Assembly (NCBI GenBank): GCA_964412235.1
Contig: CAYPNT010000036.1
Location: forward strand, 1 to 25,842
DNA length: 25,842 nt
From: JAYZQT01 sp964412235
GTDB lineage: Bacteria; Pseudomonadota; Alphaproteobacteria; MPNO01; UBA830
Direction of reading: 5' to 3'
Below are positions 15,733-23,898 of this stretch, in pieces (positions within the stretch are counted from its first letter, which is position 1; each line of letters begins with the position of its first letter). The position numbers and the translations under genes were made by a program. The notes under the pieces were generated by a model, which worked only from the letters and a program-made list of their open reading frames with translations, did not search any database and had not been told where the DNA came from.

Positions 15733-16851
15733 ATGCATATCGGAATACCCCGAGAGGTTAAGACGTACGAAAACAGGGTTGGCATGACGCCTGGAAGCGT
15801 AAGAGAAACCGTGTCTCAGGGTCACCAAGTCACAGTAGAACACAATGCCGGACATACTATTGGTTTTGACGACGCCGAATACGAGGCGGCGGGGGCTAAG
15901 ATCGTATCCACCGCAGCTGAGGTTTTCAGCGGTACCGACATGATCGTCAAAGTCAAGGAACCGCAACCATCAGAAATTATGTTGTTAAGGGATAAGCAAA
16001 TCTTATTTACTTACCTCCATCTTGCACCCGATCCGAAGCAAACGAGGGGACTAATGGATAGCGGCTCCTCGTGCATCGCATACGAAACGGTAACCGACGA
16101 CAGGGGCGGTCTGCCGCTACTTGCGCCCATGAGCCAAGTAGCGGGGCGCATGGCCGTGCAGGCGGGTGCTACTTGTTTAGAAATAGCCCACCAGGGGCGT
16201 GGCGTTTTACTCGGTGGTGTGCCAGGGGTCACGCCGGCGAAAGTGGCCGTCATCGGCGGCGGCGTCGTTGGCAGCAATGCTATTTTCGTGGCGACTGGAA
16301 TGGGTGGTGACGTCACCGTAATCGACCGCGACATCCATCGTCTCGCAGAAATTGACGCGCAATATAAAAGCCTCATTACTACCCGTTTCTCAAACCAAAC
16401 AAATATTGAGGAGGAAATTATTAATGCCGATTTGGTCATCGGTGCCGTGCTCGTCCCTGGTGCAGAAGCACCAAAACTAGTAACTGAGAAAATGGTAAGG
16501 AATATGAAGCGCGGGGCTGTCATCGTAGACGTCGCAATTGATCAAGGCGGCTGTTTCGAAACGAGCCGACCCACAACACATGACGCGCCGACTTACGTGG
16601 TAGACGAGGTAGTCCATTATTGTGTTGCTAACATGCCTGGAGCAGTAGCTCGGACATCTACTATAGCCCTTAACAACGCGACTTTGCCCTTTGTCCTTCG
16701 GATTGCAAATATGGGGATTATTGACGCAATGCTTTCTGATGGCCATTTGATGGCGGGCTTGAACGTTCACTCAGGCAAGATCACTTACGAGGCAGTAGCG
16801 AAAGCACAGGAACATGTTTTTGTACCAGCAGCCGAAGCATTGGCCGCTTAG
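15733..16851 (+). CDS. ald: Alanine dehydrogenase
   Basis: 372 residues, the standard length for NAD-dependent L-alanine dehydrogenase, which interconverts alanine with pyruvate plus ammonia. MHIGIPREVKTYENRVGMTP is the family N-terminus. The substrate lysine K75 (KVKEP) and catalytic H96 (YLHLAPD) are present. VAVIGGGVVGSNA (171-183) forms the Rossmann loop, with D198 selecting NAD. VDVAIDQGGCFETSRPTTH is the second signature. TGGAG precedes the ATG at 8 bases. The stop overlaps the tetR stop by a few bases on the opposite strand. In this setting it could deaminate alanine released by the neighbouring aminotransferase reaction, but it is also a common housekeeping gene. Confidence 0.96.
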   Translation: MHIGIPREVKTYENRVGMTPGSVRETVSQGHQVTVEHNAGHTIGFDDAEYEAAGAKIVSTAAEVFSGTDMIVKVKEPQPSEIMLLRDKQILFTYLHLAPDPKQTRGLMDSGSSCIAYETVTDDRGGLPLLAPMSQVAGRMAVQAGATCLEIAHQGRGVLLGGVPGVTPAKVAVIGGGVVGSNAIFVATGMGGDVTVIDRDIHRLAEIDAQYKSLITTRFSNQTNIEEEIINADLVIGAVLVPGAEAPKLVTEKMVRNMKRGAVIVDVAIDQGGCFETSRPTTHDAPTYVVDEVVHYCVANMPGAVARTSTIALNNATLPFVLRIANMGIIDAMLSDGHLMAGLNVHSGKITYEAVAKAQEHVFVPAAEALAA

Positions 16852-17456
16852 TTTGCGCCCAGTCCGCGTAAAATTATCTTGTTATACATGTTTATTAATT
16901 CCGGCACAGGTAGCGATTGATTGGGCACATACCAACGCGCAACCCAATTACAGAGCCCCAAAATGCCCAGATGTGCGAGGCGGGGATCAAGGGACCCATC
17001 GAAAACACCTTGTTCTTGACCTTCAACGATAATGGCTATCCAAAGACGCTCATACTCGTCCCAAATTGGTCCCATCTCTGCAAGTACTAATTCATTTTCG
17101 CTAAAATAGTCGTCGCGAAGCGTAATCTTCGATTCCGCAAAGCGGTTTTCAAAGCGCATCAAATGATTTTCTACAGTCTGTCGTATCTTCTCCTGCGGGC
17201 TCCCGGCACTATTTAATATTTCTTTAACCCTATCACGGAGTTGCAGGCCAAGAGGTTTAATAATTTCTATAAGTATTTGTGTCCGATTAGGAAAATAGTA
17301 GTAAAGGCCCTCGCGTTTTATACCGACGGCGCGCGCGATATCATCGAGGGAGGTATTCGCGTAGCCGCGTTGATGAAATAGATCTTTCGCGGCTCTCAAA
17401 ATTTCTTCACGCCGAGTTTCACGACGAGCGTCGGCAGCAATGTCTGTTTTTATCAA
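16848..17456 (-). CDS. TetR/AcrR-family transcriptional regulator
   Basis: 202 residues. The N-terminal DNA-binding domain holds RREEILRAAKDLFHQRGYAN and the helix-turn-helix TSLDDIARAVGIKREGLYYYF (35-55). The C-terminal part ends with LGILGLCNWVARWYVP, a pattern I associate with regulators of acyl-CoA catabolism such as the KstR2 group, whose ligands are CoA thioesters. It starts with TTG at 17456, overlapping the TGA of the upstream GT9 gene, with AAGGAG 6 bases before it. A 7-2-7 inverted repeat lies 25-40 bases upstream and recurs in the hyuB/CoA-ligase promoter. Autoregulation and control of the catabolic cluster are therefore likely, and an aryl-CoA made by the ligase is a plausible inducer. 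Confidence 0.92.
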   Translation of the reverse strand: MIKTDIAADARRETRREEILRAAKDLFHQRGYANTSLDDIARAVGIKREGLYYYFPNRTQILIEIIKPLGLQLRDRVKEILNSAGSPQEKIRQTVENHLMRFENRFAESKITLRDDYFSENELVLAEMGPIWDEYERLWIAIIVEGQEQGVFDGSLDPRLAHLGILGLCNWVARWYVPNQSLPVPELINMYNKIILRGLGAN

Positions 17457-18424
17457 CTAACGCTCCTTTCGGAGCCATTTTTTACACTTGTGTAAAGTTT
17501 AGCAAGTGCCTGATAAACAGCATCCACGCTCAATCCAGACATTAAAGTATAGGCACTAAGATGATTAAAATCCGGTGCCAGCACCAGCTCTTCGAAACTT
17601 TCCGACGTTCGTACCGCCGCAACCGATTTTCCTCGCGGCCCATACCTAACCTCAGAGGAAGGCCCAAACAATCCTAATGTAGGTGTCTGAGAAGCGGCAG
17701 CAATATGCATCAGTCCGGAATCGTTGCCGACATACAGCGCCGAACGACGAATGCACGCGGCCGCCACCTGAAGCGGTTTACCAATCAAATCAATCCTTCG
17801 GTCAATCGGAATTTCCTCTAAGAGTTGCGCAGCCATTTGCCTTTCATTTTCCGCGCCGAGAACCGCTACATGGGCTCCAGGTAATAATCCAGTTGGCTCT
17901 ATTACCCTCTTTACTAATTCTGCAAACCGGTTCGCGGGCCATTGCTTTGCACCCCAGTTAGCCGTCGGTCCGATAGCCAAAACGGGTATATTTTCTGGCA
18001 TCAGTTTTTCCGCCTGAGCCTCAACTCGGTCGGACAACCAAAGTCGCGGCTCCGGCGCAGGAAAAACATTGAGTAACTTTGCAAGCTCGTCCACGCGGTG
18101 CACGGAATCATCCCGATACTTTCCGATAATCCTCCGGTCGGCGAAAAGAAATTTGCAAAGTAATGAACCACGGAGATCGTAAACCTGATCCCACCGTGTG
18201 CAAAAACATGCCAACCAAATTGAAACCCAGTGAAGGTGGAAAGGCTTTTTCCTCACGATAATTAAACGATCTAGCTCCGGTATAGATTCAAAAATCGGGG
18301 CCGCCGGTGCACCACATACGATGGTAAGCCGTGCATTCGGAAATTGATCCACCAGATACGAAATAGCGCCCGACGACAAAACCGCATCCCCAATCCGCGT
18401 TGACGTTATGAATAGTATCCTCAA
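17453..18424 (-). CDS. Glycosyltransferase family 9 (LPS heptosyltransferase-like)
   Basis: 323 residues, GT-B fold, family of WaaC/WaaF/WaaQ that add heptose or other sugars to the LPS core at the cytoplasmic face of the inner membrane. STRIGDAVLSSGAISYL (8-24) carries D13, which corresponds to the catalytic aspartate of WaaC. GPTANWGAKQWPANRFAEL (152-170) and YVGNDSGLMHIAAA (231-244) form the nucleotide-sugar site. It starts with TTG at 18424, with AGGAAGGAAG about 7 bases before. The stop overlaps the tetR start (TTGA). It has no metabolic link with the catabolic genes, and its presence supports a Gram-negative host. Confidence 0.92.
   Translation of the reverse strand: MRILFITSTRIGDAVLSSGAISYLVDQFPNARLTIVCGAPAAPIFESIPELDRLIIVRKKPFHLHWVSIWLACFCTRWDQVYDLRGSLLCKFLFADRRIIGKYRDDSVHRVDELAKLLNVFPAPEPRLWLSDRVEAQAEKLMPENIPVLAIGPTANWGAKQWPANRFAELVKRVIEPTGLLPGAHVAVLGAENERQMAAQLLEEIPIDRRIDLIGKPLQVAAACIRRSALYVGNDSGLMHIAAASQTPTLGLFGPSSEVRYGPRGKSVAAVRTSESFEELVLAPDFNHLSAYTLMSGLSVDAVYQALAKLYTSVKNGSERSVS
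17462..17475 (-). promoter_or_regulatory. Small hairpin containing the tetR ribosome-binding site
   Basis: On the minus strand GCTCC-GAAA-GGAGC forms a five-pair stem with a GAAA loop, and its right arm is the AGGAG of tetR. It could limit tetR translation unless ribosomes finishing the upstream gene open it. The sequence also codes for the end of the GT9 protein. Function is inferred only. Confidence 0.3.
17481..17496. promoter_or_regulatory. Candidate TetR autoregulatory operator
   Basis: TTTACACTTGTGTAAA has seven perfect pairs around a TT centre. It lies 25-40 bases upstream of the tetR start, inside the last codons of the GT9 gene, and matches the repeat at 12206-12225 in sequence and spacing. 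Confidence 0.7.
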
Positions 18425-18534
18425 CGTTTGTCTTCCTTCCTATCCCCCACAAAAATAACGATTTATCAACAATATAGATACCGAAAGAGGGAAAGTTGAA
18501 ACAATAAGCACTCTCTGTTAGGGAACTCCTACTA

Positions 18535-18547
18535 AGGCAGTCTGCCT
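18535..18547. repeat. Short inverted repeat upstream of the EamA gene
   Basis: AGGCA-GTC-TGCCT lies 23 bases before the EamA start, in the 146-base divergent region shared with the GT9 gene. It could be a small operator or leader hairpin, or chance. Nothing else stands out in this region. Confidence 0.3.
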
Positions 18548-18570
18548 ATTTCCTCCGCGAAAGCTTTATA

Positions 18571-19464
18571 ATGAATAGCAAAGAGGGCCAAACTTACCGC
18601 CCTACCCTTAATAATGTTCGTGGCATCCTATGGATGCTCCTTGCAGTAACAACGTTAACAACGATGTTTGTTATTATTAAGGAAATGGCGACTGAGTTAC
18701 CCGTGTTCGTTGTTGCGATCGCGAGAACATTTTTTGCGTTATGTATGCTTTTTCCATGGCTTTGCAAGGTTGGATTTCCTGGCGTCCGCAGTAACCGTTT
18801 ACGCCTCCATTTCTTGAGGTCATTTTGTGGCATCACAGCATTTGTCTGTGTCGTTTTCGCACTTGAACATCTAATTCTCGCAGACGCGATGGTCTTGGCT
18901 TTTACCTCTCCCTTCTGGTCAATTCTAATTGGCGCAATTGTGTTGAAGGAAATTATTAGAGGGCGTCGAATAATCGCCACAATCGTTGGTTTTGGCGGCG
19001 TGGTTATGATTATTAAGCCGCACATTGGGATAGAGCCAGCTATGCTTTTAGCGTTGCTTAGTGCCCTCTTAACTTCCACCGCAATGATATCCATGAAGTC
19101 GTTATCCTCAAGCGAGCCACCGACGCGGATTGTATTTTATTTCATGCTATTTGGGACGCTCATTTTAGTGCCACCGGCCGCCATCGCTTGGGAAACACCC
19201 ACCTTCTTCCAAACAATGTGGCTCCTAGTCGCGGGCGTTCTCGGCGCTGCGGGCCAAGACTTTCTTGCCCGGGCCTATGACGCAGGAGAAGTTAGCATTG
19301 TTGCGCCTTTCGATTTTATGCGCTTACCCGTCGCCGCTTTACTCGGATATCTAGTCTTTTCTGAACTCCCCGATCCTTGGTCGATAGCCGGCACACTAAC
19401 GATCATTGCCGCCGCTATATATCTCCTTAGACGCGGACACTACGAGCAACAATTACTCAAATAA
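18571..19464 (+). CDS. EamA-family (DMT superfamily) membrane transporter
   Basis: 297 residues with ten hydrophobic segments, from LWMLLAVTTLTTMFVIIKEM (20-39) to WSIAGTLTIIAAAIYLL near the end. They form two EamA repeats of five helices each. Helix 4 (ADAMVLAFTSPFWSILIGAI) and its partner SIVAPFDFMRLPVAALLGYLVF match the end of each EamA repeat. These inner-membrane carriers export or import amino acids, purines, drugs or other metabolites, and the substrate cannot be predicted. The ATG at 18571 has only a weak ribosome site, but the short soluble N-terminus before helix 1 is normal for the family. It converges on prpC with 20 bases between them. Confidence 0.93.
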   Translation: MNSKEGQTYRPTLNNVRGILWMLLAVTTLTTMFVIIKEMATELPVFVVAIARTFFALCMLFPWLCKVGFPGVRSNRLRLHFLRSFCGITAFVCVVFALEHLILADAMVLAFTSPFWSILIGAIVLKEIIRGRRIIATIVGFGGVVMIIKPHIGIEPAMLLALLSALLTSTAMISMKSLSSSEPPTRIVFYFMLFGTLILVPPAAIAWETPTFFQTMWLLVAGVLGAAGQDFLARAYDAGEVSIVAPFDFMRLPVAALLGYLVFSELPDPWSIAGTLTIIAAAIYLLRRGHYEQQLLK

Positions 19465-19484
19465 GACAACTCGTTTGGGGTTTC

Positions 19485-20663
19485 TCAACGTTTTGAAATT
19501 ACCTTGAATTTTCTCTGCTTAGGTCCACCGTAGGCGCTGAGCGGGCGAATGAGACTATTGCTGGCGTTTTGCTCAAGTACGTGTGCAGCCCAACCCGTAA
19601 TTCGGCTCATCACAAAAATTGGGGTGTACATGTCAATTTCAAAACCCATTAAGTAGTATGCGGGCCCAGCCGGAAAGTCGAGATTGGGATAAATACCCTT
19701 CTCATTAACCATTATTTCTTGCAAAATATCTGATATCTCGAGCCACTTTTGATCGCCTTTCCACTTTGCAAGATCCTCAAGGGCGGCTCGCATAGTTGGG
19801 ACACGAGAATCCCCTTGCTTATAGACGCGGTGCCCAAACCCCATAACCAGCTGTTTCGCTGCTTGTTTATCTCGCAACCACTTTTCTGCCCGAGCCGGCA
19901 AACCGATTTCAATAAGATTGTGCATAACCGCTTCGTTAGCACCGCCGTGCAGAGGCCCCTTCAAAGAACCAATACCCCCGGTTACAGCACTATAAATATC
20001 TGACCGAGACGAAGTGATAACTCGAGCAGTAAAAGTTGAGGCATTGAAACTGTGTTCGGCGTACAGAATCATCGAAATATCAAAGGCTCGGATTACTTCC
20101 TTCGCCGGAACCTTCCCAAAACACATGTAGAAAAAGTTTTCAGATATTGACAAGTCTTTCCGCGGTGTTTTTCGCCTAAGTCCCTTACGAAAACGGTAAT
20201 CTGTGGCAATCATCGTCGGGATTTTTGCGAGCATATTCATTGCACGATCGAGATCTTTGTCCACGTGTTCACCACCCCAAGCGGTCTCTGTTGTTCCTAA
20301 ATAGCTTACAGAGGTGCGAAGGGTGTCCATCGGATGGGCTCGTTTCGGGTACTGGCGAATAACATCCACATGTGCGCGAGAAATATTGCGTCGCCGACGC
20401 TCATCATTTGCAAAATTGCGTAGTTGTTTCTTAGTAGGCAACTCTCCGTTCCACAGAAGGTAAGCTACTTCCTCGAACTTACAATTAGCGGCGAGATCCT
20501 GAACAGCATACCCTCGGTAAGTCAGAGAATTTGTCTCTGGCATTACCTTTGATACTGACGTCGTATCCACGGTCACACCGGCTAGACCCTTATAAATTGG
20601 CGTTACGACTTTCTGTTTTTTTGATTTGTCTTTCTTTTTTGCCTTTACGCCCTTTGCCCCCAT
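19485..20663 (-). CDS. prpC: 2-methylcitrate synthase / citrate synthase
   Basis: 392 residues of the citrate synthase family. It condenses propionyl-CoA with oxaloacetate to 2-methylcitrate. The three active-site residues fall at H239 (GPLHGGANE), H278 (GFGHRVYKQGDSRV) and D329 (YPNLDFPAGPAYYLMG). AEHSFNAST (202-210) is also conserved, and LTYRGYAVQDL is typical. The N-terminus is unusual: about 18 residues rich in lysine (from MGAKGVKAKKK) precede the normal start. GGAGG stands 6 bases before the ATG, which overlaps the prpB stop (TGATG), so this start is secure. As last gene of prpD-prpB-prpC it is very probably the methylcitrate enzyme rather than the TCA one. Confidence 0.94.
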   Translation of the reverse strand: MGAKGVKAKKKDKSKKQKVVTPIYKGLAGVTVDTTSVSKVMPETNSLTYRGYAVQDLAANCKFEEVAYLLWNGELPTKKQLRNFANDERRRRNISRAHVDVIRQYPKRAHPMDTLRTSVSYLGTTETAWGGEHVDKDLDRAMNMLAKIPTMIATDYRFRKGLRRKTPRKDLSISENFFYMCFGKVPAKEVIRAFDISMILYAEHSFNASTFTARVITSSRSDIYSAVTGGIGSLKGPLHGGANEAVMHNLIEIGLPARAEKWLRDKQAAKQLVMGFGHRVYKQGDSRVPTMRAALEDLAKWKGDQKWLEISDILQEIMVNEKGIYPNLDFPAGPAYYLMGFEIDMYTPIFVMSRITGWAAHVLEQNASNSLIRPLSAYGGPKQRKFKVISKR

Positions 20664-21574
20664 CAGTCACCTCCCTGCCCGTCAAGTGAGAAGTTAAATA
20701 TATCCTGGTCAAATCGATTATAATCCTCATACCGAATTACATCGTACAAACGCGAGCGTGTCTGCATACGATCGATAATGCCTTTTTGTGTCCCATGTTC
20801 TTGCAACCAAGATAAGCCATCCTCTACCGCCTTCATTGCAAGACGCAAGGACGTTACTGGATAAATTGCTATATTATATCCAAGATCTTCTAATTCTTTT
20901 TTCGTCAACAAAGGCGTCTTGCCGAACTCAGTTAAATTCGCGAGTAGGGGCACTTGTATTTCATTACGAACCATTTCGTATTCCGATAAATTCTGTAGCG
21001 CCTCAGGAAAGATCGCGTCTGCTCCGGCGTCGACGTATGCTTTAGCGCGATCTAGTGTGGCATCTACACCCTCAGACGCACGCGCATCCGTTCGAGCCAT
21101 CAATAAAAAATTGGGGTCCTTCTTTGCATCAGCAGCAGCTCTAATTTTCATTACCATTTCATTGGTAGATACGATTGTTTTATTATCAAGGTGCCCACAT
21201 CGTTTCGGGTTTACTTGGTCTTCAAGATGACAGCCTGCGAGACCAAACTCCTCTAGTTCTCTAACGGTTCGGGCGGCACTCATTGGCTCACCAAAACCGG
21301 TATCGATATCGATTAGGGCTGGAAGATCCGTAACCCGCGCTATCTGTCGGCCACGCTCCGTCACCTCCGTCAGTGTCGTGAGTCCAATATCCGGTAGGCC
21401 CAACTCTGCAGAAAGTGCCGCGCCCGATATATACACCCCGTCAAAACCCTGGTCCTGTATTAACAACGATACAATTGGTGCGTGAGCCCCTGGAAATTGC
21501 AGTAACCGCCCTGTATCTAGATCTCGACGGAAAGCAGCGCGCTTTTCGGCCGCAGTTTTCTCAGCAAACAACAT
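20663..21574 (-). CDS. prpB: 2-methylisocitrate lyase
   Basis: 303 residues of the isocitrate lyase/PEP mutase superfamily. It splits 2-methylisocitrate into pyruvate and succinate. LLQFPGAHAPIVSLLIQDQG and ALIDIDTGFGEP (86-97) carry the Mg-binding aspartates. HLEDQVNPKRCGHLD (116-130) contains the catalytic-loop KRCGH motif with C126. The length matches PrpB rather than the longer AceA isocitrate lyases. Its ATG shares a base with the prpD stop (TAATG), and its stop overlaps the prpC start, so the three are translationally coupled. A related lyase, dimethylmalate lyase, has the same motif, but the prpD/prpC neighbours settle the call. Confidence 0.95.
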   Translation of the reverse strand: MLFAEKTAAEKRAAFRRDLDTGRLLQFPGAHAPIVSLLIQDQGFDGVYISGAALSAELGLPDIGLTTLTEVTERGRQIARVTDLPALIDIDTGFGEPMSAARTVRELEEFGLAGCHLEDQVNPKRCGHLDNKTIVSTNEMVMKIRAAADAKKDPNFLLMARTDARASEGVDATLDRAKAYVDAGADAIFPEALQNLSEYEMVRNEIQVPLLANLTEFGKTPLLTKKELEDLGYNIAIYPVTSLRLAMKAVEDGLSWLQEHGTQKGIIDRMQTRSRLYDVIRYEDYNRFDQDIFNFSLDGQGGD

Positions 21575-23082
21575 TAAAAAATACCCCTATTGTCGCGCAC
21601 GGAACTATCTAAAGTTGCACTGTCGACCTCCACATTAAGCCCTGACAACTCGTCAGCAGACAAATTTGGCAGCTTCTGTACCGTATCAAGAAAACGGTCC
21701 CGTTCCGCATCACTAACAAGCCCTTCAACCAACATATTAAACTTATTGATGTAATTTGCCCGCGCAAAGGGTCGCGAACCGGCCGGGTGCGCGTCTGCGA
21801 CCGCAAGCTTATCTTCTAATTTAGAACCATCTTTCATTGTAATAACAACCCTACCTCCAAACGCGCGTTTCTGTGGATCGGGGTCGTGGTATCGTTCTGT
21901 CCACTCCGCATCCTCAACCGTGGATATTTTCCGCCATAACTCCACGGTATCTGGCCGGCGGGCGCGTTCGGGCGCATACGAATTAACGTGGTGCCACGCT
22001 TGGTCCTGCAAAGCTACCGCAAAGATATACATAATAGAATGATCAAGTGTTTCACGGCTTGCATTCGGATCCATTTTCTGAGGGTCACCAGCACCGGTTC
22101 CAATTACAAAATGAGTGTGATGGCTTGTGTGTATAACGACCTCTTCAATCGCGTCGAAATCAGAAATAAGCACTCCCATTCTTCGGGCTAAATCAATAAG
22201 TGCTTGGCTTTGATACTCCGCTGAATGTTCTTTGGTATACGTTTCAAGGATTGCACGTTTGGCCTCTCCAGGTTCCGGCAGTGGAACCGTATAATGTGCA
22301 TCAGGACCGTCAAGCATCCACGCTATTACGCCGTCCTCGCCCTCGTAAATCGGCGACGGAGCACCCTCACCACGCATGCATCGATCAACTGCCTCTATAG
22401 ATAACTTACCCGCGTGTGCGGGGGCATATGCTTTCCAGCTTGAAATTTCCCCTTTTCGAGATTGTCGCGTAGTACATGTAACATGGAGGCCCTGTTGTAT
22501 TGCTTGATAAATAATATCCGTATCCAATTGCAGCAATGTCCCAATCGCCGCCGCCGCCGACGGCCCAATATGCGCTATGTGATCAATTTTATGTTCGTGT
22601 AAACATATGCCTTTAACCAAGTCGACCTGAATCTCGTAGCCGGTAGCAATGCCGCGAATAAGATCAAACCCGCTGCAGGCCTTCTGTTGGGCTACAGCTA
22701 ACGTAGGCGGGATATTGTCCCCCGGATGGGAGTAGTCGGCCGCAAGAAAAGTGTCATGAAAATCAAGCTCTCGAACGGCAGTGCCGTTCGCCCAAGCCGC
22801 CCATTCTGGGGAAAATTTTTGGTTCTGCGACAAACCAAATATTGTAGCACCATCATTGCGCGGGTGACAGATTGCCATTGCGCGCGCATTAGCCACCGGC
22901 GCGCGATTAACCGAAGCTATAGCCACCGATGCATTATCAATGATCCGATTGATAATCATATCGACCACATCGTCCTCCACAGCCACAGGGTCGCTGGCAA
23001 TTGCGGCGATTTTCCACGCAAGCTGATCTTCACGTTTTAACTCTTGTTTTGAAGGATAGACCTTAACATTATGATTTTTCAC
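21574..23082 (-). CDS. prpD: MmgE/PrpD family 2-methylcitrate dehydratase
   Basis: 502 residues, normal for PrpD, which dehydrates 2-methylcitrate to 2-methylaconitate (or on to methylisocitrate in some species). REDQLAWKIAAIASD, RELDFHDTFLAADYSHPGDNIPP (104-126), CTTRQSRKGEISSWKAYAPAHAG and a C-terminal SRPFARANYINKF are family hallmarks. GTG at 23082 is the only sensible start, and its ribosome site is poor. No acnD/prpF pair is present, so this single dehydratase, perhaps helped by aconitase, would do the whole step. It heads the operon and diverges from the bicupin gene over 141 bases. No PrpR-type regulator is adjacent. Confidence 0.93.
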   Translation of the reverse strand: MKNHNVKVYPSKQELKREDQLAWKIAAIASDPVAVEDDVVDMIINRIIDNASVAIASVNRAPVANARAMAICHPRNDGATIFGLSQNQKFSPEWAAWANGTAVRELDFHDTFLAADYSHPGDNIPPTLAVAQQKACSGFDLIRGIATGYEIQVDLVKGICLHEHKIDHIAHIGPSAAAAIGTLLQLDTDIIYQAIQQGLHVTCTTRQSRKGEISSWKAYAPAHAGKLSIEAVDRCMRGEGAPSPIYEGEDGVIAWMLDGPDAHYTVPLPEPGEAKRAILETYTKEHSAEYQSQALIDLARRMGVLISDFDAIEEVVIHTSHHTHFVIGTGAGDPQKMDPNASRETLDHSIMYIFAVALQDQAWHHVNSYAPERARRPDTVELWRKISTVEDAEWTERYHDPDPQKRAFGGRVVITMKDGSKLEDKLAVADAHPAGSRPFARANYINKFNMLVEGLVSDAERDRFLDTVQKLPNLSADELSGLNVEVDSATLDSSVRDNRGIF

Positions 23083-23168
23083 AACTTAATGGCTCCGAAG
23101 TGGCAATTTATTTGGCGCGCCATCATACCCACGCCCCCGTCCACGTCAACGAAGCCCGTCCGTCAACT

Positions 23169-23184
23169 TGCCGCTCTAGCGGCA
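23169..23184. promoter_or_regulatory. Inverted repeat in the prpD / bicupin divergent promoter
   Basis: TGCCGCT-CT-AGCGGCA has seven perfect pairs about a two-base centre. It sits 39 bases before the bicupin start and 86 before the prpD start, a usual place for an operator. It differs in sequence from the TetR candidate. The binding protein is unknown. Confidence 0.45.
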
Positions 23185-23223
23185 TTGTGATACGCCGAAT
23201 GGAAACCTGGAGGTTTTTGAGCA

Positions 23224-23895
23224 ATGGCAGATTATATCTTGCGGCTCTATACCGATGTATTGGCGGAAAATACTACCATCATTGCTGACAACACTTCTAC
23301 AACGAGGTGTTTTTATATCCTGAATGGTATTGCATCCATCACCACCGACACAGTAACGACAACGCTCAGTCAAAATTCCGCTTGGTTCTCAAATAGTCCG
23401 GTTAGTATTTTAGCTGGAAAGGAAGGCGCCCAGATACTTCGGTTTGAGCTGGTATCCACCAAAAACAAACATATTGAGGATTTTAAAACCGACAATAACG
23501 TAACGTCCACACAAAAAATCACAGCAGACATAGCACTCGTGCCCGGTGACCACTATCTTTTGCGCGGTGACCGCGTCGACATTCCACCTTCCGGCATAGC
23601 GTATCCCCATGTGCACCAGGGCCCAGGTATCAGATGTCTAATCGAAGGTGCTTTTTCGGTTGAGACTGGCGGGGTCACTCATGAAATTGCTATGGGGGAC
23701 GCATGGTTTGAGGCAGGTCCAGAACCGGTCAAAGCATGGGCGCCCGATGATGATGTAGCCTGCTTTTATCGAGTGATGATCCTCCCGCGGACTCTAAAGG
23801 GAAAATCTTCAATTTCCTATATTAATGAGGAAGATAATGATAAACCCAAGCGGCAAAAATATACTATTTTTCTAGATCACTTCATCGAGATATAG
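23224..23895 (+). CDS. Bicupin-like protein, cupin domain in the C-terminal half
   Basis: 223 residues. The C-terminal half holds PHVHQGPGIRCLIEGAFSV (128-146) and GDAWFEAGPEPVKAWAP (158-174), the two cupin motifs, with H129 and H131 as likely metal ligands. The N-terminal half (28-76, CFYILNGIASITTDTVTTTL onwards) looks like a second beta-barrel that has lost its histidines. GGAGG lies about 10 bases before the ATG at 23224. The thiamine-diphosphate enzyme gene begins 3 bases after the stop, so the two form an operon. Cupins of this sort can be dioxygenases, isomerases or ligand sensors, and none of these can be chosen from the sequence. Confidence 0.8.
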   Translation: MADYILRLYTDVLAENTTIIADNTSTTRCFYILNGIASITTDTVTTTLSQNSAWFSNSPVSILAGKEGAQILRFELVSTKNKHIEDFKTDNNVTSTQKITADIALVPGDHYLLRGDRVDIPPSGIAYPHVHQGPGIRCLIEGAFSVETGGVTHEIAMGDAWFEAGPEPVKAWAPDDDVACFYRVMILPRTLKGKSSISYINEEDNDKPKRQKYTIFLDHFIEI

Positions 23896-23898
23896 CCC

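Noticed and set aside
16011..16523. 170-codon open frame on the minus strand inside alanine dehydrogenase
   Set aside because: It is antisense to a well-conserved gene with all active-site residues, its protein is low-complexity Thr/Pro/Ser-rich, and it has no ribosome site. It is a codon-bias shadow.
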